Part shown: positions 33,763 to 42,295 of the stretch, in pieces
Layout: every line of letters begins with the position of its first letter
Numbering within the stretch: the first letter of the stretch is position 1
Assembly: GCA_002497025.1 (NCBI GenBank)
Contig: DAMG01000079.1
Location: forward strand, 55,443 to 97,737
DNA length: 42,295 nt
Direction of reading: 5' to 3'
Source: Euryarchaeota archaeon UBA126
GTDB lineage: Archaea > Thermoplasmatota > Poseidoniia > Poseidoniales > Thalassarchaeaceae
The notes under the pieces: generated by a model
Databases searched by the model: none
Told to the model about the DNA's origin: nothing
Seen by the model: only the letters and a program-made list of their open reading frames with translations
Program-made: the position numbers and the translations under genes

Positions 33763-36700
33763 GTGAATGACCGCCGGCTTGTACTAATTACCCTGTTCAT
33801 GCTCTTACTGAGTGGATGGTCCATAGGTGTCACATCTGCCTCCAGTTCGAACGATCAAGTTGGTTCTGAATATAGCGAAGAGAAAGAATCTGAGATTAAA
33901 TTTCAGCCGTTTTCCAGCGCCTCACACAGTATACATCAATTAAAGACAACTTCAGGATTAATCTATTCACCATACGGTAGTTTTGACCCTATTCTACAAC
34001 CGATTCCTCTCGGTCCAGAAAACATTGTCGATTTTCAAGCACTAGATAGAACTCGATTCGCCCTTGTGCAATCCGAATCAGCGGACTTGACCACACTACA
34101 ACAAAACTTACAGGAGAGGGGTCTAATCGTAATAGAATCAATTCCTGATGACACCCTCATAATCAGAATTCCGATTCAATACAACTCAGCGATAACTCTT
34201 CACGAATTGGGCTCTATGGAGGGGGTAAGATGGGCAGGTGAACTTCCGATTGCATGGAGGGTTAGCCCTGAGGTGGCAAGTATAGCTGGTAGGGAAGCAA
34301 TAACTGTAGATCTCGACATTAGTCCTGCACCTGATTTATCAATCCAAGAACTCAAGCAATTACAATCTGATCTTGAATCTATATCTTCAACTGAAAACTC
34401 TAGAGATATTTGTGACTCTCACCTGTGTCAGTCAAAATCGGTTAACGCAATATGGATTCCGATTCTCGCCATGGATGGACGAATTTTGCATATTCACCAA
34501 GCTTCCAAGTTAACAATACATAATTCGGTTGCAAGTGACATTTCAGGGATTAACCAAGCTCTCGTTAATTCTGCAAATACTCTCAACGGAAGTGGTGAAG
34601 TCATCGCAATTTCCGATACTGGTATCGATGCTGATCATGGCGATTTTGACGGTAGAGTTAGGGGTGTTTACAATCAATTTGGACCCGACAATTCAGCCCT
34701 TGACAGCAATTCTGGCCACGGCACCCATGTGACTGCAACTCTTCTTGGAGATGGGTCTGGTGACGCTTCGGCTTTGGGGATGGTGCCAGCCGCCACATTC
34801 CATTTCTACCAACTAGAAGTAGATTCTTCGGGAATTCTAGCCAGATGGGGTTCTCTGTACGACATGTTCTCTCATGCTTGGCAGAATTCTGCTAGGATTC
34901 AAACTAATTCTTGGGGTAACGAAAATTTAGTTGGAGAATACAGTTCAGATTCACGGTCGGCGGATGCATTCATCGTGGATAATCCTCGCTTCTTAGCCCT
35001 CTTTTCTTCAGGTGATCTTGGTGAAGATGGTGCAAATACTGTCACTCCGCCGGGTTCAGCAAAGAACGTCCTCACCATTGGAGCCTCAACAACTGGTTCC
35101 TTGGGGACAGACCCAGAAGGAAGTGTCCCTTCTTTTTCCTCTAAGGGGTCTACACTGGATGGTAGAATCAAACCAGACCTGGTGGCACCCGGAGTTATGT
35201 TATGCTCAGCTAGGGCTGAGGAGGCAAGTAGTGCGCAAGGTGAGTCCTGTAGTTCTACTACCCATTCCGATGGTTCGACTCCTCTTTACATGGCCCTAAA
35301 TGGTTCTTCAATGGCCACTGCAGTCGCCGCGGGTGGTGCTACAATGGTGCGCCAATATCTTAGAACCGATGCTGGAATTACCGAACCACGTTCTGATTTA
35401 ATCAAGGCATTACTGATTAATGGAGCGGAGGATATTGGTACTGCAAATATTCCTAATCCTTCGGAGGGCTGGGGTCAAATTAACGTTGCAAATTCAATTA
35501 GTCCTAATGAAGATGGGACCGATTTGGATTTATTGTACGATGACAGTCGTGAACTAGATCCTGGACATAGTTTCGTTTACACCTTCACTGTAGACTCGAT
35601 TACTAATTTCGACGTTACTTTAGCCTGGGTGGATTTAGAAGCCTCTACAATCGCAAACCAAAGCGCTGTGAAATTAGTCAACGACCTAGACCTAACAGCT
35701 ACATCTCCTGATGGAACTGTGTACCATGGAAATGTATTTTCCAATGGTTACTCAACAACGGGAGGGATTGCAGATCGATTGAATAATATCGAGAGAATTA
35801 AGATACCAGCAGGAAATTCTGGGGTTTGGACTATTTCTGTTGGTCATGCCGGAGGATTTGCCCAAAGTTTTGCTTTAGTTGCTAGTGGATTATTGCAAGA
35901 GCAATCTGTAGCAGACCTGACAGTCTTTGAAGGCTCATTGAGTACCTCTATTTTAGCACCCTTGCAAGGAGATACAGTCCTAGTAGAGGCCGCCTGGCGA
36001 AACCAAGCATCACAAGCCAGCGGCGCCTATACAATTGAGATTGAGGACCTCACTGAAGGAACTATTCTCTATACCTCCGATAGGACTTCTTTAGGCGGTG
36101 GAGTGACAAACTCTCTATCTTTTCCTCACGTATTCCAAACAACCGGTGAACATCTATTGGAATTGAGGATTGATACTGAAGACACGGTAGTTGAATTAAA
36201 TGATGAAAACAACGGAGTCAACAATAATCACTATCAATTAACAGTCCAAATTTCTCAAATCGGAGTTAGAATAACTCCTCTAATGGAAGATGGTTCGGTT
36301 CCTTCAACTCCATCCGATTTAGAACAGGCATTGACCAAATCATTAGACCCAAGTACAGGTAGTATGCTGACTTACGAATTCATGTTACAAAATGAAGGAA
36401 CTTCTCCTATTTCGGTTGGCCTAACTGTTACTCCTGTTCAGAGGGTTGACGATCAAGGAATTTTACAATCCCCTATTGACGAATGGTGGAAATTACTCAA
36501 CGAAACAGGTCCATGGGACCTCGCAGCATCCGGTGATGTGGGGGACTCAAGAATTGTTACACTAACTTTGGAAGATGTCGATGCTGACTTAGAAAACCCT
36601 GCAGGCCCTAGATTCGCCTTACCTGGTAATTTCGTTAATGACTTGAATATATTTGATAAAGACGCACCAACCATTTCACACACCATCAGGATTACATCTG

Positions 36701-38553
36701 TGGTAGAAAGAGTGGAAGGCCTTTTCACCATTCTAGCAGGAACTGGAAATGACCTAGGGGCCAAACCAGGACAAACTGCAGTATATTCACTATCAATAAG
36801 AAATACAGGTAATGGAGAGACACAATATTCAGTGAGTTGTGATAGCCCTAGTCAATGGATTGTGAACATCGGTACCAGTGGATCTTCATCAGTGGTTTTA
36901 GACCCACTTAGCAGACTACAATTCTTACCGCTTCCGATACAGGTTAGAATACCGGCTGCGGATGCAGGAGAACCAGCCGCAGGAGTTACCGAGGATATCA
37001 CCTGCGTAACTACATCCGTACAAGATTCCTCAGTCTCAAAGACAGATATTGCAACGGTAACAGTCTTCGAGAGTTATGAATTTAAGATTGATTTAGAGGA
37101 TGAAGAAGGCAATGTATTGGGGGCGTTGGCACTTGCAGAAGACCGAGCAGTTCTGAATGGAGATTTGTCTGAAACTTCTGTGATTGTCTCCAATGATGGT
37201 AATATTCGAATGGACTTTACAATGACAGTAAGCTCCTCATTGAATACTTGGGCGGCGCAATTGGTTTATGGTCAACAGCAAACGACCGAACAATTACAAT
37301 TCTCGATTGAGGCTGGGGAGTTTGCAACAGTTACTGTTCAGATGATTGTGCCAGAGAATGCAGAGATGAATACTAGGAACACACTAACAATTCGAACCAC
37401 TCTAATTGATGGTGATATGGTTGTAAACGCAACTCGATTTAATGTTCAGGAAATCGCATCCCTTGATGTATCCGAAGACTCTACTTTCACCTTGTCACTA
37501 GGTCAGACCGGAACCACTGATGTTTGGGTCAGAAATGCTGGAAACGTACCGTTGTCTCTAACTTGGAGTATCGGGACTCTGCCAATAGATTGGGTCGGTG
37601 GCTTCCAATCGCTTATTCCATCGACACTAGATATGAACCGTGAGGCGCTTGTCACAGTTGGTTTGGATGTACCGGGTAATTTACCAGTTGGAATGATGGA
37701 TGTAACCGTTCCAGTAATTGTTGAAGCGATCACTCCAGGAATGGAAACTGTAACTCATACTTTCCAATTAAATGTGGAGATTACACCCTCTATTTTCGTC
37801 GAATTATCTCCCGATTCAATGACTCTGAATGATATCAACTCAGGCTCTTCAGGAACATTCATAATTTCCGTTACTAATTTTGGTAACCAACCTTCTGGAT
37901 TTAGTTTTGAAGCAAGTGAGCTGTCTAATTGGAATGTTGAAGTAGAACCAACATCAGTGGACAATATCGCAATTGGTGAATCTGTAGATATAACGGTGTA
38001 CGCATCTCCACGAAAATCAGCATCACCTGGCCTGGCGAGTTTTGTTATTTGGGCGAACTCTACAGATAATGGAGAAGTTTCTACAATTACAAATACCGAG
38101 ATCACTCTAGAAGTATCCCGTTCTAGAGATGACTCATGTAGTGGCATTGGTTGTTTGATGGTATCACTTGGGCTACCTAAGTGGACTCTTGCGATAGTGT
38201 TCTTAGTAGTCCTATCAGGGTTAGGTGTCGTGCTAGTGCGTATGCGAAAAGAATCTGAAAACAACATGAGTCCAGATGAGGAATTAATTCCAAAGGGTTC
38301 TGCACTTCATTCAGGTTCCAAAACCGAAAGAAGGGCGATGGCTCTAGAAACAGGCTCAGCTGGAGAAGTTTTGAGTAAGTCGGTTAGTGTTGATGAAATC
38401 TCAGATGTTATTTCCTCATCTGCTCCGTCTCTTCCACCTCCAGTACCGGTGCCTCCTGGAGCAATGCCGCTACCACCAGGAGGGTTGCCCGAAGGTTGGA
38501 CAATGGATCAGTGGGTGGCTTATGGTCACCTCTGGTACGAACAGAATACCTGA
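33763..38553 (+). CDS. Subtilisin-like (S8) surface protease, membrane anchored
   Basis: 1596 residues from GTG 33763. Signal peptide 'LVLITLFMLLLSGWSIGV'; then a propeptide-like region to ~255. The S8 catalytic triad is complete: Asp285 in 'IAISDTGID', His319 in 'SGHGTHV' and Ser516 in 'NGSSMATA'. A P-domain-like beta region ('LTATSPDGTVYHGN') follows, then CARDB/NPCBM-type beta domains to ~1450, a transmembrane helix (~1470-1490, 'WTLAIVFLVVLSGLGVVLV') and a Pro-rich cytosolic tail ending in GWTMDQWVAYGHLWYEQ. It probably digests proteins at the cell surface, feeding peptide uptake. The tail's Trp motif recalls the one ending the protein at 1-1191. Confidence 0.94.
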   Translation: MNDRRLVLITLFMLLLSGWSIGVTSASSSNDQVGSEYSEEKESEIKFQPFSSASHSIHQLKTTSGLIYSPYGSFDPILQPIPLGPENIVDFQALDRTRFALVQSESADLTTLQQNLQERGLIVIESIPDDTLIIRIPIQYNSAITLHELGSMEGVRWAGELPIAWRVSPEVASIAGREAITVDLDISPAPDLSIQELKQLQSDLESISSTENSRDICDSHLCQSKSVNAIWIPILAMDGRILHIHQASKLTIHNSVASDISGINQALVNSANTLNGSGEVIAISDTGIDADHGDFDGRVRGVYNQFGPDNSALDSNSGHGTHVTATLLGDGSGDASALGMVPAATFHFYQLEVDSSGILARWGSLYDMFSHAWQNSARIQTNSWGNENLVGEYSSDSRSADAFIVDNPRFLALFSSGDLGEDGANTVTPPGSAKNVLTIGASTTGSLGTDPEGSVPSFSSKGSTLDGRIKPDLVAPGVMLCSARAEEASSAQGESCSSTTHSDGSTPLYMALNGSSMATAVAAGGATMVRQYLRTDAGITEPRSDLIKALLINGAEDIGTANIPNPSEGWGQINVANSISPNEDGTDLDLLYDDSRELDPGHSFVYTFTVDSITNFDVTLAWVDLEASTIANQSAVKLVNDLDLTATSPDGTVYHGNVFSNGYSTTGGIADRLNNIERIKIPAGNSGVWTISVGHAGGFAQSFALVASGLLQEQSVADLTVFEGSLSTSILAPLQGDTVLVEAAWRNQASQASGAYTIEIEDLTEGTILYTSDRTSLGGGVTNSLSFPHVFQTTGEHLLELRIDTEDTVVELNDENNGVNNNHYQLTVQISQIGVRITPLMEDGSVPSTPSDLEQALTKSLDPSTGSMLTYEFMLQNEGTSPISVGLTVTPVQRVDDQGILQSPIDEWWKLLNETGPWDLAASGDVGDSRIVTLTLEDVDADLENPAGPRFALPGNFVNDLNIFDKDAPTISHTIRITSVVERVEGLFTILAGTGNDLGAKPGQTAVYSLSIRNTGNGETQYSVSCDSPSQWIVNIGTSGSSSVVLDPLSRLQFLPLPIQVRIPAADAGEPAAGVTEDITCVTTSVQDSSVSKTDIATVTVFESYEFKIDLEDEEGNVLGALALAEDRAVLNGDLSETSVIVSNDGNIRMDFTMTVSSSLNTWAAQLVYGQQQTTEQLQFSIEAGEFATVTVQMIVPENAEMNTRNTLTIRTTLIDGDMVVNATRFNVQEIASLDVSEDSTFTLSLGQTGTTDVWVRNAGNVPLSLTWSIGTLPIDWVGGFQSLIPSTLDMNREALVTVGLDVPGNLPVGMMDVTVPVIVEAITPGMETVTHTFQLNVEITPSIFVELSPDSMTLNDINSGSSGTFIISVTNFGNQPSGFSFEASELSNWNVEVEPTSVDNIAIGESVDITVYASPRKSASPGLASFVIWANSTDNGEVSTITNTEITLEVSRSRDDSCSGIGCLMVSLGLPKWTLAIVFLVVLSGLGVVLVRMRKESENNMSPDEELIPKGSALHSGSKTERRAMALETGSAGEVLSKSVSVDEISDVISSSAPSLPPPVPVPPGAMPLPPGGLPEGWTMDQWVAYGHLWYEQNT

Positions 38554-38600
38554 TAATTCTCAGGCACTGTCTTAAGACCACGAAGCCACTCGGTGAGTCT

Positions 38601-39227
38601 ATGGTAGGGTCAATAGTACTCTTTGGACCACCTGGTGCCGGGAAGGGCACACAAGCCGGTAGGATAGTTGAACTTACCAGTAAACCGCAAGTATCCACAG
38701 GCGATATGTTACGAGCAGCAGTAAAGCTAGAGTCACCAATGGGGCTGGCCGCAAAAGAATACATGGATGCAGGGTTATTGGTGCCCGACGAGGTGATAAT
38801 TGGCTTAATCGAAGAGCGATTACAGGAAGACGACGCCGGCCAAGGAGTACTTTTTGATGGCTTCCCTCGAACCATCCCTCAAGCAGAATCTCTCGAGAAA
38901 ATAGCTACGGTTTCTTCAGTAATTTCAATAGAAGTATCAGATGATGCGATTGTCGATAGAATAGTCGGAAGACGGCTGGATCCGGAAACTGGAGAAATCT
39001 TTCATGTTCAATTCAAACCGGCCCCACCTGAAATTGAAGGTCGACTAATCCAAAGACCAGATGATACCGAAGAAACCGTTAGGTCCAGATTAGAGGCCTA
39101 TCATAATCAAACAGCTCCGTTAGCAGATTGGTACTCAGATAGAGGATTACTAATACGCATAGATGGAAATGCCTCGATTAACCAAGTAGGAGTTTCGGTT
39201 GAACGCGCAATTTCTAGGATTTTATGA
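38601..39227 (+). CDS. adk: Adenylate kinase (bacterial/eukaryotic Adk family)
   Basis: 208 residues from the ATG at 38601, supported by GGTGA just upstream and by homology; the open frame upstream overlaps the subtilase gene. P-loop GPPGAGKGTQ at 9-18, NMP-binding 'STGDMLRAAV', 'LFDGFPRTIPQAE' and the LID 'VGRRLDPETGEIFHVQFKP' define the canonical Adk. The LID lacks zinc cysteines. It makes 2 ADP from ATP and AMP. Many archaea instead use the distinct AdkA family, so this copy may have come from bacteria. It heads the group adk-rnp4-yhbY. Confidence 0.96.
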   Translation: MVGSIVLFGPPGAGKGTQAGRIVELTSKPQVSTGDMLRAAVKLESPMGLAAKEYMDAGLLVPDEVIIGLIEERLQEDDAGQGVLFDGFPRTIPQAESLEKIATVSSVISIEVSDDAIVDRIVGRRLDPETGEIFHVQFKPAPPEIEGRLIQRPDDTEETVRSRLEAYHNQTAPLADWYSDRGLLIRIDGNASINQVGVSVERAISRIL

Positions 39228-39236
39228 GGTGTGGAT

Positions 39237-39557
39237 ATGACAGGTCGAAGAAGAGGCCGCAACTCAAAAAATAGGAAAAATAAAGCTGAAGATTCCATCA
39301 ACCACCTGTCCAAATTAATAGTTGGTTCGGACAAGGAAATTTCCGACTTGGCTGCTAGAGATTTACTCAGGGTGTCAAAGCGACATGGTGTAAGGGCCGA
39401 ACGTAATATTCGAGATTTAATCTGTAGATCTTGTAATACGATTTTGAGGCCGGGAGAGAATGCTAGAGTCAGAATTCAAGATGGGATAATAAGGCTCACT
39501 TGCTTAGATTGTGGTAGAGTACATCGTCGAAATATCAACAAGGTGGAAGGTCTATGA
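39237..39557 (+). CDS. rnp4: RNase P protein component 4 (Rnp4/Rpp21)
   Basis: 106 residues from ATG 39237, with GAGGTG at 39226-39231; the GTG at 39231 is less likely. A very basic N-terminus ('TGRRRGRNSKNRKNK') precedes two helices and a zinc ribbon, Cys63/Cys66 (CRSC) and Cys89/Cys92 (CLDC), with 'RVHRRN' after it. This matches archaeal Rpp21, which together with Rpp29 binds the specificity domain of RNase P RNA for tRNA 5' processing. It begins 9 nt after adk and overlaps the CRM gene by 4 nt (ATGA). Confidence 0.85.
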   Translation: MTGRRRGRNSKNRKNKAEDSINHLSKLIVGSDKEISDLAARDLLRVSKRHGVRAERNIRDLICRSCNTILRPGENARVRIQDGIIRLTCLDCGRVHRRNINKVEGL

Positions 39558-39823
39558 CATCGGTCCCTAATCACATAAAGCGGATGGCTAACGATAGAGC
39601 CCTGATAGTTTCTGCAAGGGTCGGCAGAAATGGACTCACCACTGCTATCATTGAGGAACTAATTGATCAATTAAATAATAGGAGCTTGGTCAAGATAAAA
39701 GCAAACAAGGGGGTTGTTGAAAGTACGGCGGAAAGAATCGAATTATTCTCTGAAATAGCAAAAATGACCGAGTCATCTCTGGTTTTCCATAGGGGTAATG
39801 TAGCAGTATTTTGGAAGCCTTGA
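39554..39823 (+). CDS. CRM/YhbY-domain RNA-binding protein
   Basis: 89 residues. 'ARVGRNGLTTAIIEELIDQLNNRSLVKIKANKG' followed by 'LVFHRGNVAVFWKP' is the CRM (YhbY) fold, whose GxxG-like loop (VGRNG) binds rRNA. Bacterial YhbY associates with pre-50S particles. In many archaea this gene sits beside rnp4, as here, with start and stop codons overlapping (ATGA), implying translational coupling. Confidence 0.9.
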   Translation: MTSVPNHIKRMANDRALIVSARVGRNGLTTAIIEELIDQLNNRSLVKIKANKGVVESTAERIELFSEIAKMTESSLVFHRGNVAVFWKP

Positions 39824-39864
39824 AGTTAGTATCATCTATATGCTAATCAACATGGGGTTCTACT

Positions 39865-41472
39865 ATGAGCAAGGTATTGAACACGGTGGGTATAAGCCAA
39901 AGGTTGGTTCTACCTACTTTATTGACTACCTTCCTCCTTCCAAGTGTCTTAGGCGCTACTGCTGGTAGTGACCAATGGGTGGCTCCAGAAATGCCTAGTT
40001 GGGCGGTTCCAGCAGCCTTTGCAATCTTGTTGGGTGTTTATGCTCTGATTATCTTTGAATTAGTGCATAGAGCATTAGCTGCTGCAATAGGTGGTGTAGT
40101 CGTGGTGTTAGCGCTCCACGCGATTGGAGATGGTCCCGATTTAGGTACGGTTGTAACCTGGATTGATGAGGAAACCATTGGTCTATTAATCGGTATGATG
40201 GTGATTGTCGATATATTAGGTAAAACAGGTCTATTCCAGTGGGCTGCGGTGCAAGCATATGCCTTGAGTGGAGGCTCGATTTGGAGGCTTTCGATTATCC
40301 TATGTACAATCACCGCTGTATTTTCAGCCTTCTTAGATAATGTAACCACTATCCTTCTAATTGTCCCAGTTACGATACAAATAGCTCGAGTCCTGGATAT
40401 TGAACCAATTCCACTTATTATCGCCGAAGTTATGTTCTCTAATATTGGTGGAGCTGCAACTCAAATCGGCGACCCTCCTAACATTATCATCGGGGCGCAA
40501 CTGTCTCCACAAGCACTCTCGTCGAACGTAATTTTAGCAGACCAAGGCATATCCTTCATTGATTTCATTATTCATGTAGGTCCGGCTGTAGTAATTTGTA
40601 TGGCTCCCTCGTTTTGGCTGTTAAAGAAGTTGGAAATGGATGGTTTGTCAGGAGAAACACATCGCAATGTCGAGTTGTTAAAAATAAGGTATCCAATTAA
40701 AGACTTGGAGTTATTGAAAAAATCTGGAGCGATATTAGCTCTAGTAATATTCGCATTCTTTGCCCATTCAAGTTATCATCATCCAATTTTCACCGTGGCC
40801 ACAATTGCAATTGGTGGTGCTGTACTGATGTTACTGGTAACATCACCCCATCATGTCGAAGAGCAATTAGATTCGGTTGAATGGACGACAATAATTTTCT
40901 TTGCTGGCCTATTCATTATGATTCATGGGCTTGAATACATGGGACTGATCAACGCCATTGCTGAGGGTATATCTGATACGATTTCTCAAGCCGATGAGAG
41001 TAATCGTTTGATGGTAGCAGTTTTGCTGTTACTATGGGTGTCTGCAATTGCTTCAGCATTCATCGACAACATCCCCTACACCGCAACCATGGTCCCAGTG
41101 GTAATTGAATTGGCCTCTAATCCTGAACTAGGATTAGCTCTAGGCCCATTAGCATGGGCACTAGCACTTGGTGCCTGCCTAGGAGGTAACGGCACCATTA
41201 TTGGCGCGTCAGCAAACGTAGTAGCTGCTGGTTTAGCAGAAGAGGCAGGTCATGACATATCCTTCAATAGATTCTTCAAAACGGGTTTCCCGATTATGAT
41301 ACTTAGCGTCACATTGGCAACCGCATATTGTGTTGTAAGATATGCAATAGAATGGTCAAACAACCTTATTCCAATGGCAATCATAGCAACTATGATGGTA
41401 GCCTCCCTTTCACTAACTCCACTAATATACGGCCCACCTCCAAATAGCCCGCCTGACTTTGAATTGGAATGA
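39865..41472 (+). CDS. ArsB/NhaD-type ion transporter (IT superfamily permease)
   Basis: 535 residues with about 11-12 hydrophobic helices. Two halves repeat the family signature: 'TAVFSAFLDNVTTILLIVPV' with 'NIGGAATQIGDPPNIIIG' in the first, and 'ASAFIDNIPYTATMVPVV' with 'GACLGGNGTIIGASANVVAAG' in the second. Each half should line an ion path. Relatives include the arsenite pump ArsB, the Na+/H+ antiporter NhaD and the human P protein. A signal-like N-terminus ('LPTLLTTFLLPSVLG') is present. No arsenic genes are nearby, so a sodium or organic-anion role is more likely in a marine cell, but this is inference. Confidence 0.85.
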   Translation: MSKVLNTVGISQRLVLPTLLTTFLLPSVLGATAGSDQWVAPEMPSWAVPAAFAILLGVYALIIFELVHRALAAAIGGVVVVLALHAIGDGPDLGTVVTWIDEETIGLLIGMMVIVDILGKTGLFQWAAVQAYALSGGSIWRLSIILCTITAVFSAFLDNVTTILLIVPVTIQIARVLDIEPIPLIIAEVMFSNIGGAATQIGDPPNIIIGAQLSPQALSSNVILADQGISFIDFIIHVGPAVVICMAPSFWLLKKLEMDGLSGETHRNVELLKIRYPIKDLELLKKSGAILALVIFAFFAHSSYHHPIFTVATIAIGGAVLMLLVTSPHHVEEQLDSVEWTTIIFFAGLFIMIHGLEYMGLINAIAEGISDTISQADESNRLMVAVLLLLWVSAIASAFIDNIPYTATMVPVVIELASNPELGLALGPLAWALALGACLGGNGTIIGASANVVAAGLAEEAGHDISFNRFFKTGFPIMILSVTLATAYCVVRYAIEWSNNLIPMAIIATMMVASLSLTPLIYGPPPNSPPDFELE

Positions 41473-41525
41473 TTTTTGATTAATCAATACGATACCATCA
41501 AACATCACCATTGGGTAGAACCGTT

Positions 41526-41990
41526 ATGCAAACCTGCTCGGTATGTCTCATGGTTCTGGATGAATCAGGTATTTGCCGTCTTTGTGGAAACGAAGAAAAA
41601 GTAGGGATTGATTCTAAAAATTCACAGGATGCTAAGGGTTCTGTAGATATGCCATTCGGCCTTGGCCAAGATTCGAAACAGGAGCAGCCAACCTTGCCAT
41701 TTGGAATCAATCATGCACCGTCTAACAGTGCAGAATCGGCTCCGGCTAGGTCCACGGAGGATGAGAATAGTACACTTCCTTTTGGATTAGAGCACCCACC
41801 TGATAATGAGAATTCTCAATCTGATCCTGTTGAAGCCGACTTGCAAAAAGAGACCCTGCCGTTTGGTATTGAGGATAGACCTCCTGAAAAAAAGCTAATT
41901 TTTCAAGAAAAATCTACTAAATCTTCAATAATCCCTATTGAAAATTTACCCTTTGGAATTGAACATATTTTTGATAGTACCAATGAATGA
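41526..41990 (+). CDS. Zinc-ribbon protein with five PFG[IL] motifs
   Basis: 154 residues from the ATG at 41526 (a TTG at 41511 would add five). A small zinc knuckle comes first: CSVC at 4-7 and CRLC at 17-20. The rest is acidic, likely disordered, and repeats [LM]PFG[IL] five times, with the Pro at 43, 58, 85, 112 and 142 (spacings 15, 27, 27, 30). The last three are LPFGLEH, LPFGIED and LPFGIEH. Regular short motifs in a disordered chain suggest docking sites for one partner. I recognise no family. Confidence 0.75.
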   Translation: MQTCSVCLMVLDESGICRLCGNEEKVGIDSKNSQDAKGSVDMPFGLGQDSKQEQPTLPFGINHAPSNSAESAPARSTEDENSTLPFGLEHPPDNENSQSDPVEADLQKETLPFGIEDRPPEKKLIFQEKSTKSSIIPIENLPFGIEHIFDSTNE

Positions 41991-42261
41991 GTCTTTTCGG
42001 CTCTCTATACTGCGTTCTCACCCCTATTCGAATGACCCGCATCGTTCATATACGGAAGGTAGGTCGCACGCCTGCTTTTGGTGCACCCTTGTATGGGCAC
42101 ATACAGGGGGAAGTGGTCGAGAACGCTCCGCCCCGCGGGGAGACGAAGTGTTCTGAGAGACCAGATAGAATCGATATGCCTGGACACCAGAGGAGACGAC
42201 TGAACATGTGTTCAGTCCTCACAAAATAATGTGTTATAGTGGGTATGTAGAAATCAAAAAT
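41991..42261 (+). other. Structured leader of the 23S rRNA gene, no protein gene
   Basis: No convincing protein gene or tRNA. A TATA-like CATATAC occurs near 42047-42053. Two foldable parts are visible: TGGTC (42114-42118) and GAACGCT (42121-42127) pair with AGTGTTC (42147-42153) and GACCA (42159-42163), around a GC core; and GACTGAAC-ATGT-GTTCAGTC (42198-42217) is a perfect 8-bp hairpin. These suit a pre-23S leader with processing structures. No 16S 3' end is present. Confidence 0.6.
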
Positions 42262-42295
42262 GCTACAACCCGACTGGGGGATGGCTCGGCTCGAG
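42262..42295 (+). rRNA. 23S ribosomal RNA, 5' end (partial, runs out of window)
   Basis: GCTAC at 42262 followed by GACTGGGGGATGGCTCGGCT and CGAG matches the conserved start of archaeal 23S rRNA (for example GCUAC...GCUGGUGGAUUGCUCGGCUC in Haloarcula). The exact 5' end is uncertain by a few bases. The upstream gene is protein-coding, not 16S rRNA. Confidence 0.85.

Noticed and set aside
42061..42140. tRNA-Leu/Ser-like D-arm phrase (AAGTGGTCGAGAACG)
   Set aside because: No T-arm follows and the downstream pairing fits a leader hairpin better.
41987..42229. 80-codon open frames upstream of 23S rRNA
   Set aside because: They overlap the structured leader, lack a ribosome-binding site, and have no recognisable protein features.

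Overview
The window looks like a chromosomal segment of a planktonic euryarchaeon of the Marine Group II / Poseidoniales (Thermoplasmata-related) type. Evidence for Archaea: an S15 ribosomal protein of the archaeal/eukaryotic S13e form, archaeosine synthase ArcS, archaeal GluRS and PheT, type II (archaeal) GAPDH, RNase P protein Rnp4/Rpp21 followed by a CRM/YhbY protein, and a COG1325-like RNA-binding protein. The group name is an inference. It rests on the mix of archaeal information genes with bacterial-type DnaJ, Adk and TrhO, on the many very large exported proteins, and on a 23S rRNA gene with no 16S gene in front of it. I see no mobile element, CRISPR array, integrase or clear pseudogene.

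Layout. 1-1191 is the 3' part of a membrane-anchored surface protein. 1250-3778 is a winged-helix/STAND-ATPase/TPR regulator. 3787-4596 (minus) is an MBL-fold hydrolase. 4797-10529 encodes a 1910-residue secreted protein full of calcium-binding DxDxDG repeats. 10578-15935 holds small cytosolic and membrane genes: a hypothetical, TrhO, a small membrane protein, a pyroglutamyl-peptidase/Nudix fusion, a COG1325-like protein, a zinc-ribbon membrane protein and DnaJ. 15930-18089 (minus) is a large membrane-anchored exported protein. 18128-21414 (plus) carries arcS, rps15 and a probable catalytically dead RecJ/GAN-like gene. 21415-28873 (minus) carries, in transcription order, an SGNH-hydrolase surface protein, rnhB, gltX and a zinc-ribbon-tailed surface protein. 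28968-29153 is a 61-residue charged protein. 29164-32469 (minus) carries a GXGXG/glutamate-synthase-like gene followed by pheT. 32637-41990 (plus) carries gap, a 1596-residue subtilisin-like surface protease, adk-rnp4-yhbY, an ArsB/NhaD-type transporter and a zinc-ribbon protein with five PFG motifs. The last 250 bases are a structured leader and the first ~34 bases of 23S rRNA.

How the genes fit together. Two themes alternate. One is RNA and translation: ArcS and TrhO modify tRNA, GluRS and PheT charge tRNA, Rnp4 serves RNase P, the CRM protein and S15 serve the ribosome, RNase HII removes RNA:DNA hybrids, and 23S rRNA follows. The other is a surface/exoprotein programme of six large exported proteins, several with a C-terminal membrane anchor and a short cytosolic tail. 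These include one protease and one SGNH esterase, as expected for a heterotroph feeding on protein and polysaccharide.

The observations most worth following are: a pair of hairpins with conserved flanks but different, compensating stems, each upstream of a surface-protein gene; the Pcp-Nudix fusion; the dead nuclease beside rps15; the reversed GXGXG/synthase domain order; and the PFG-repeat zinc-ribbon protein.
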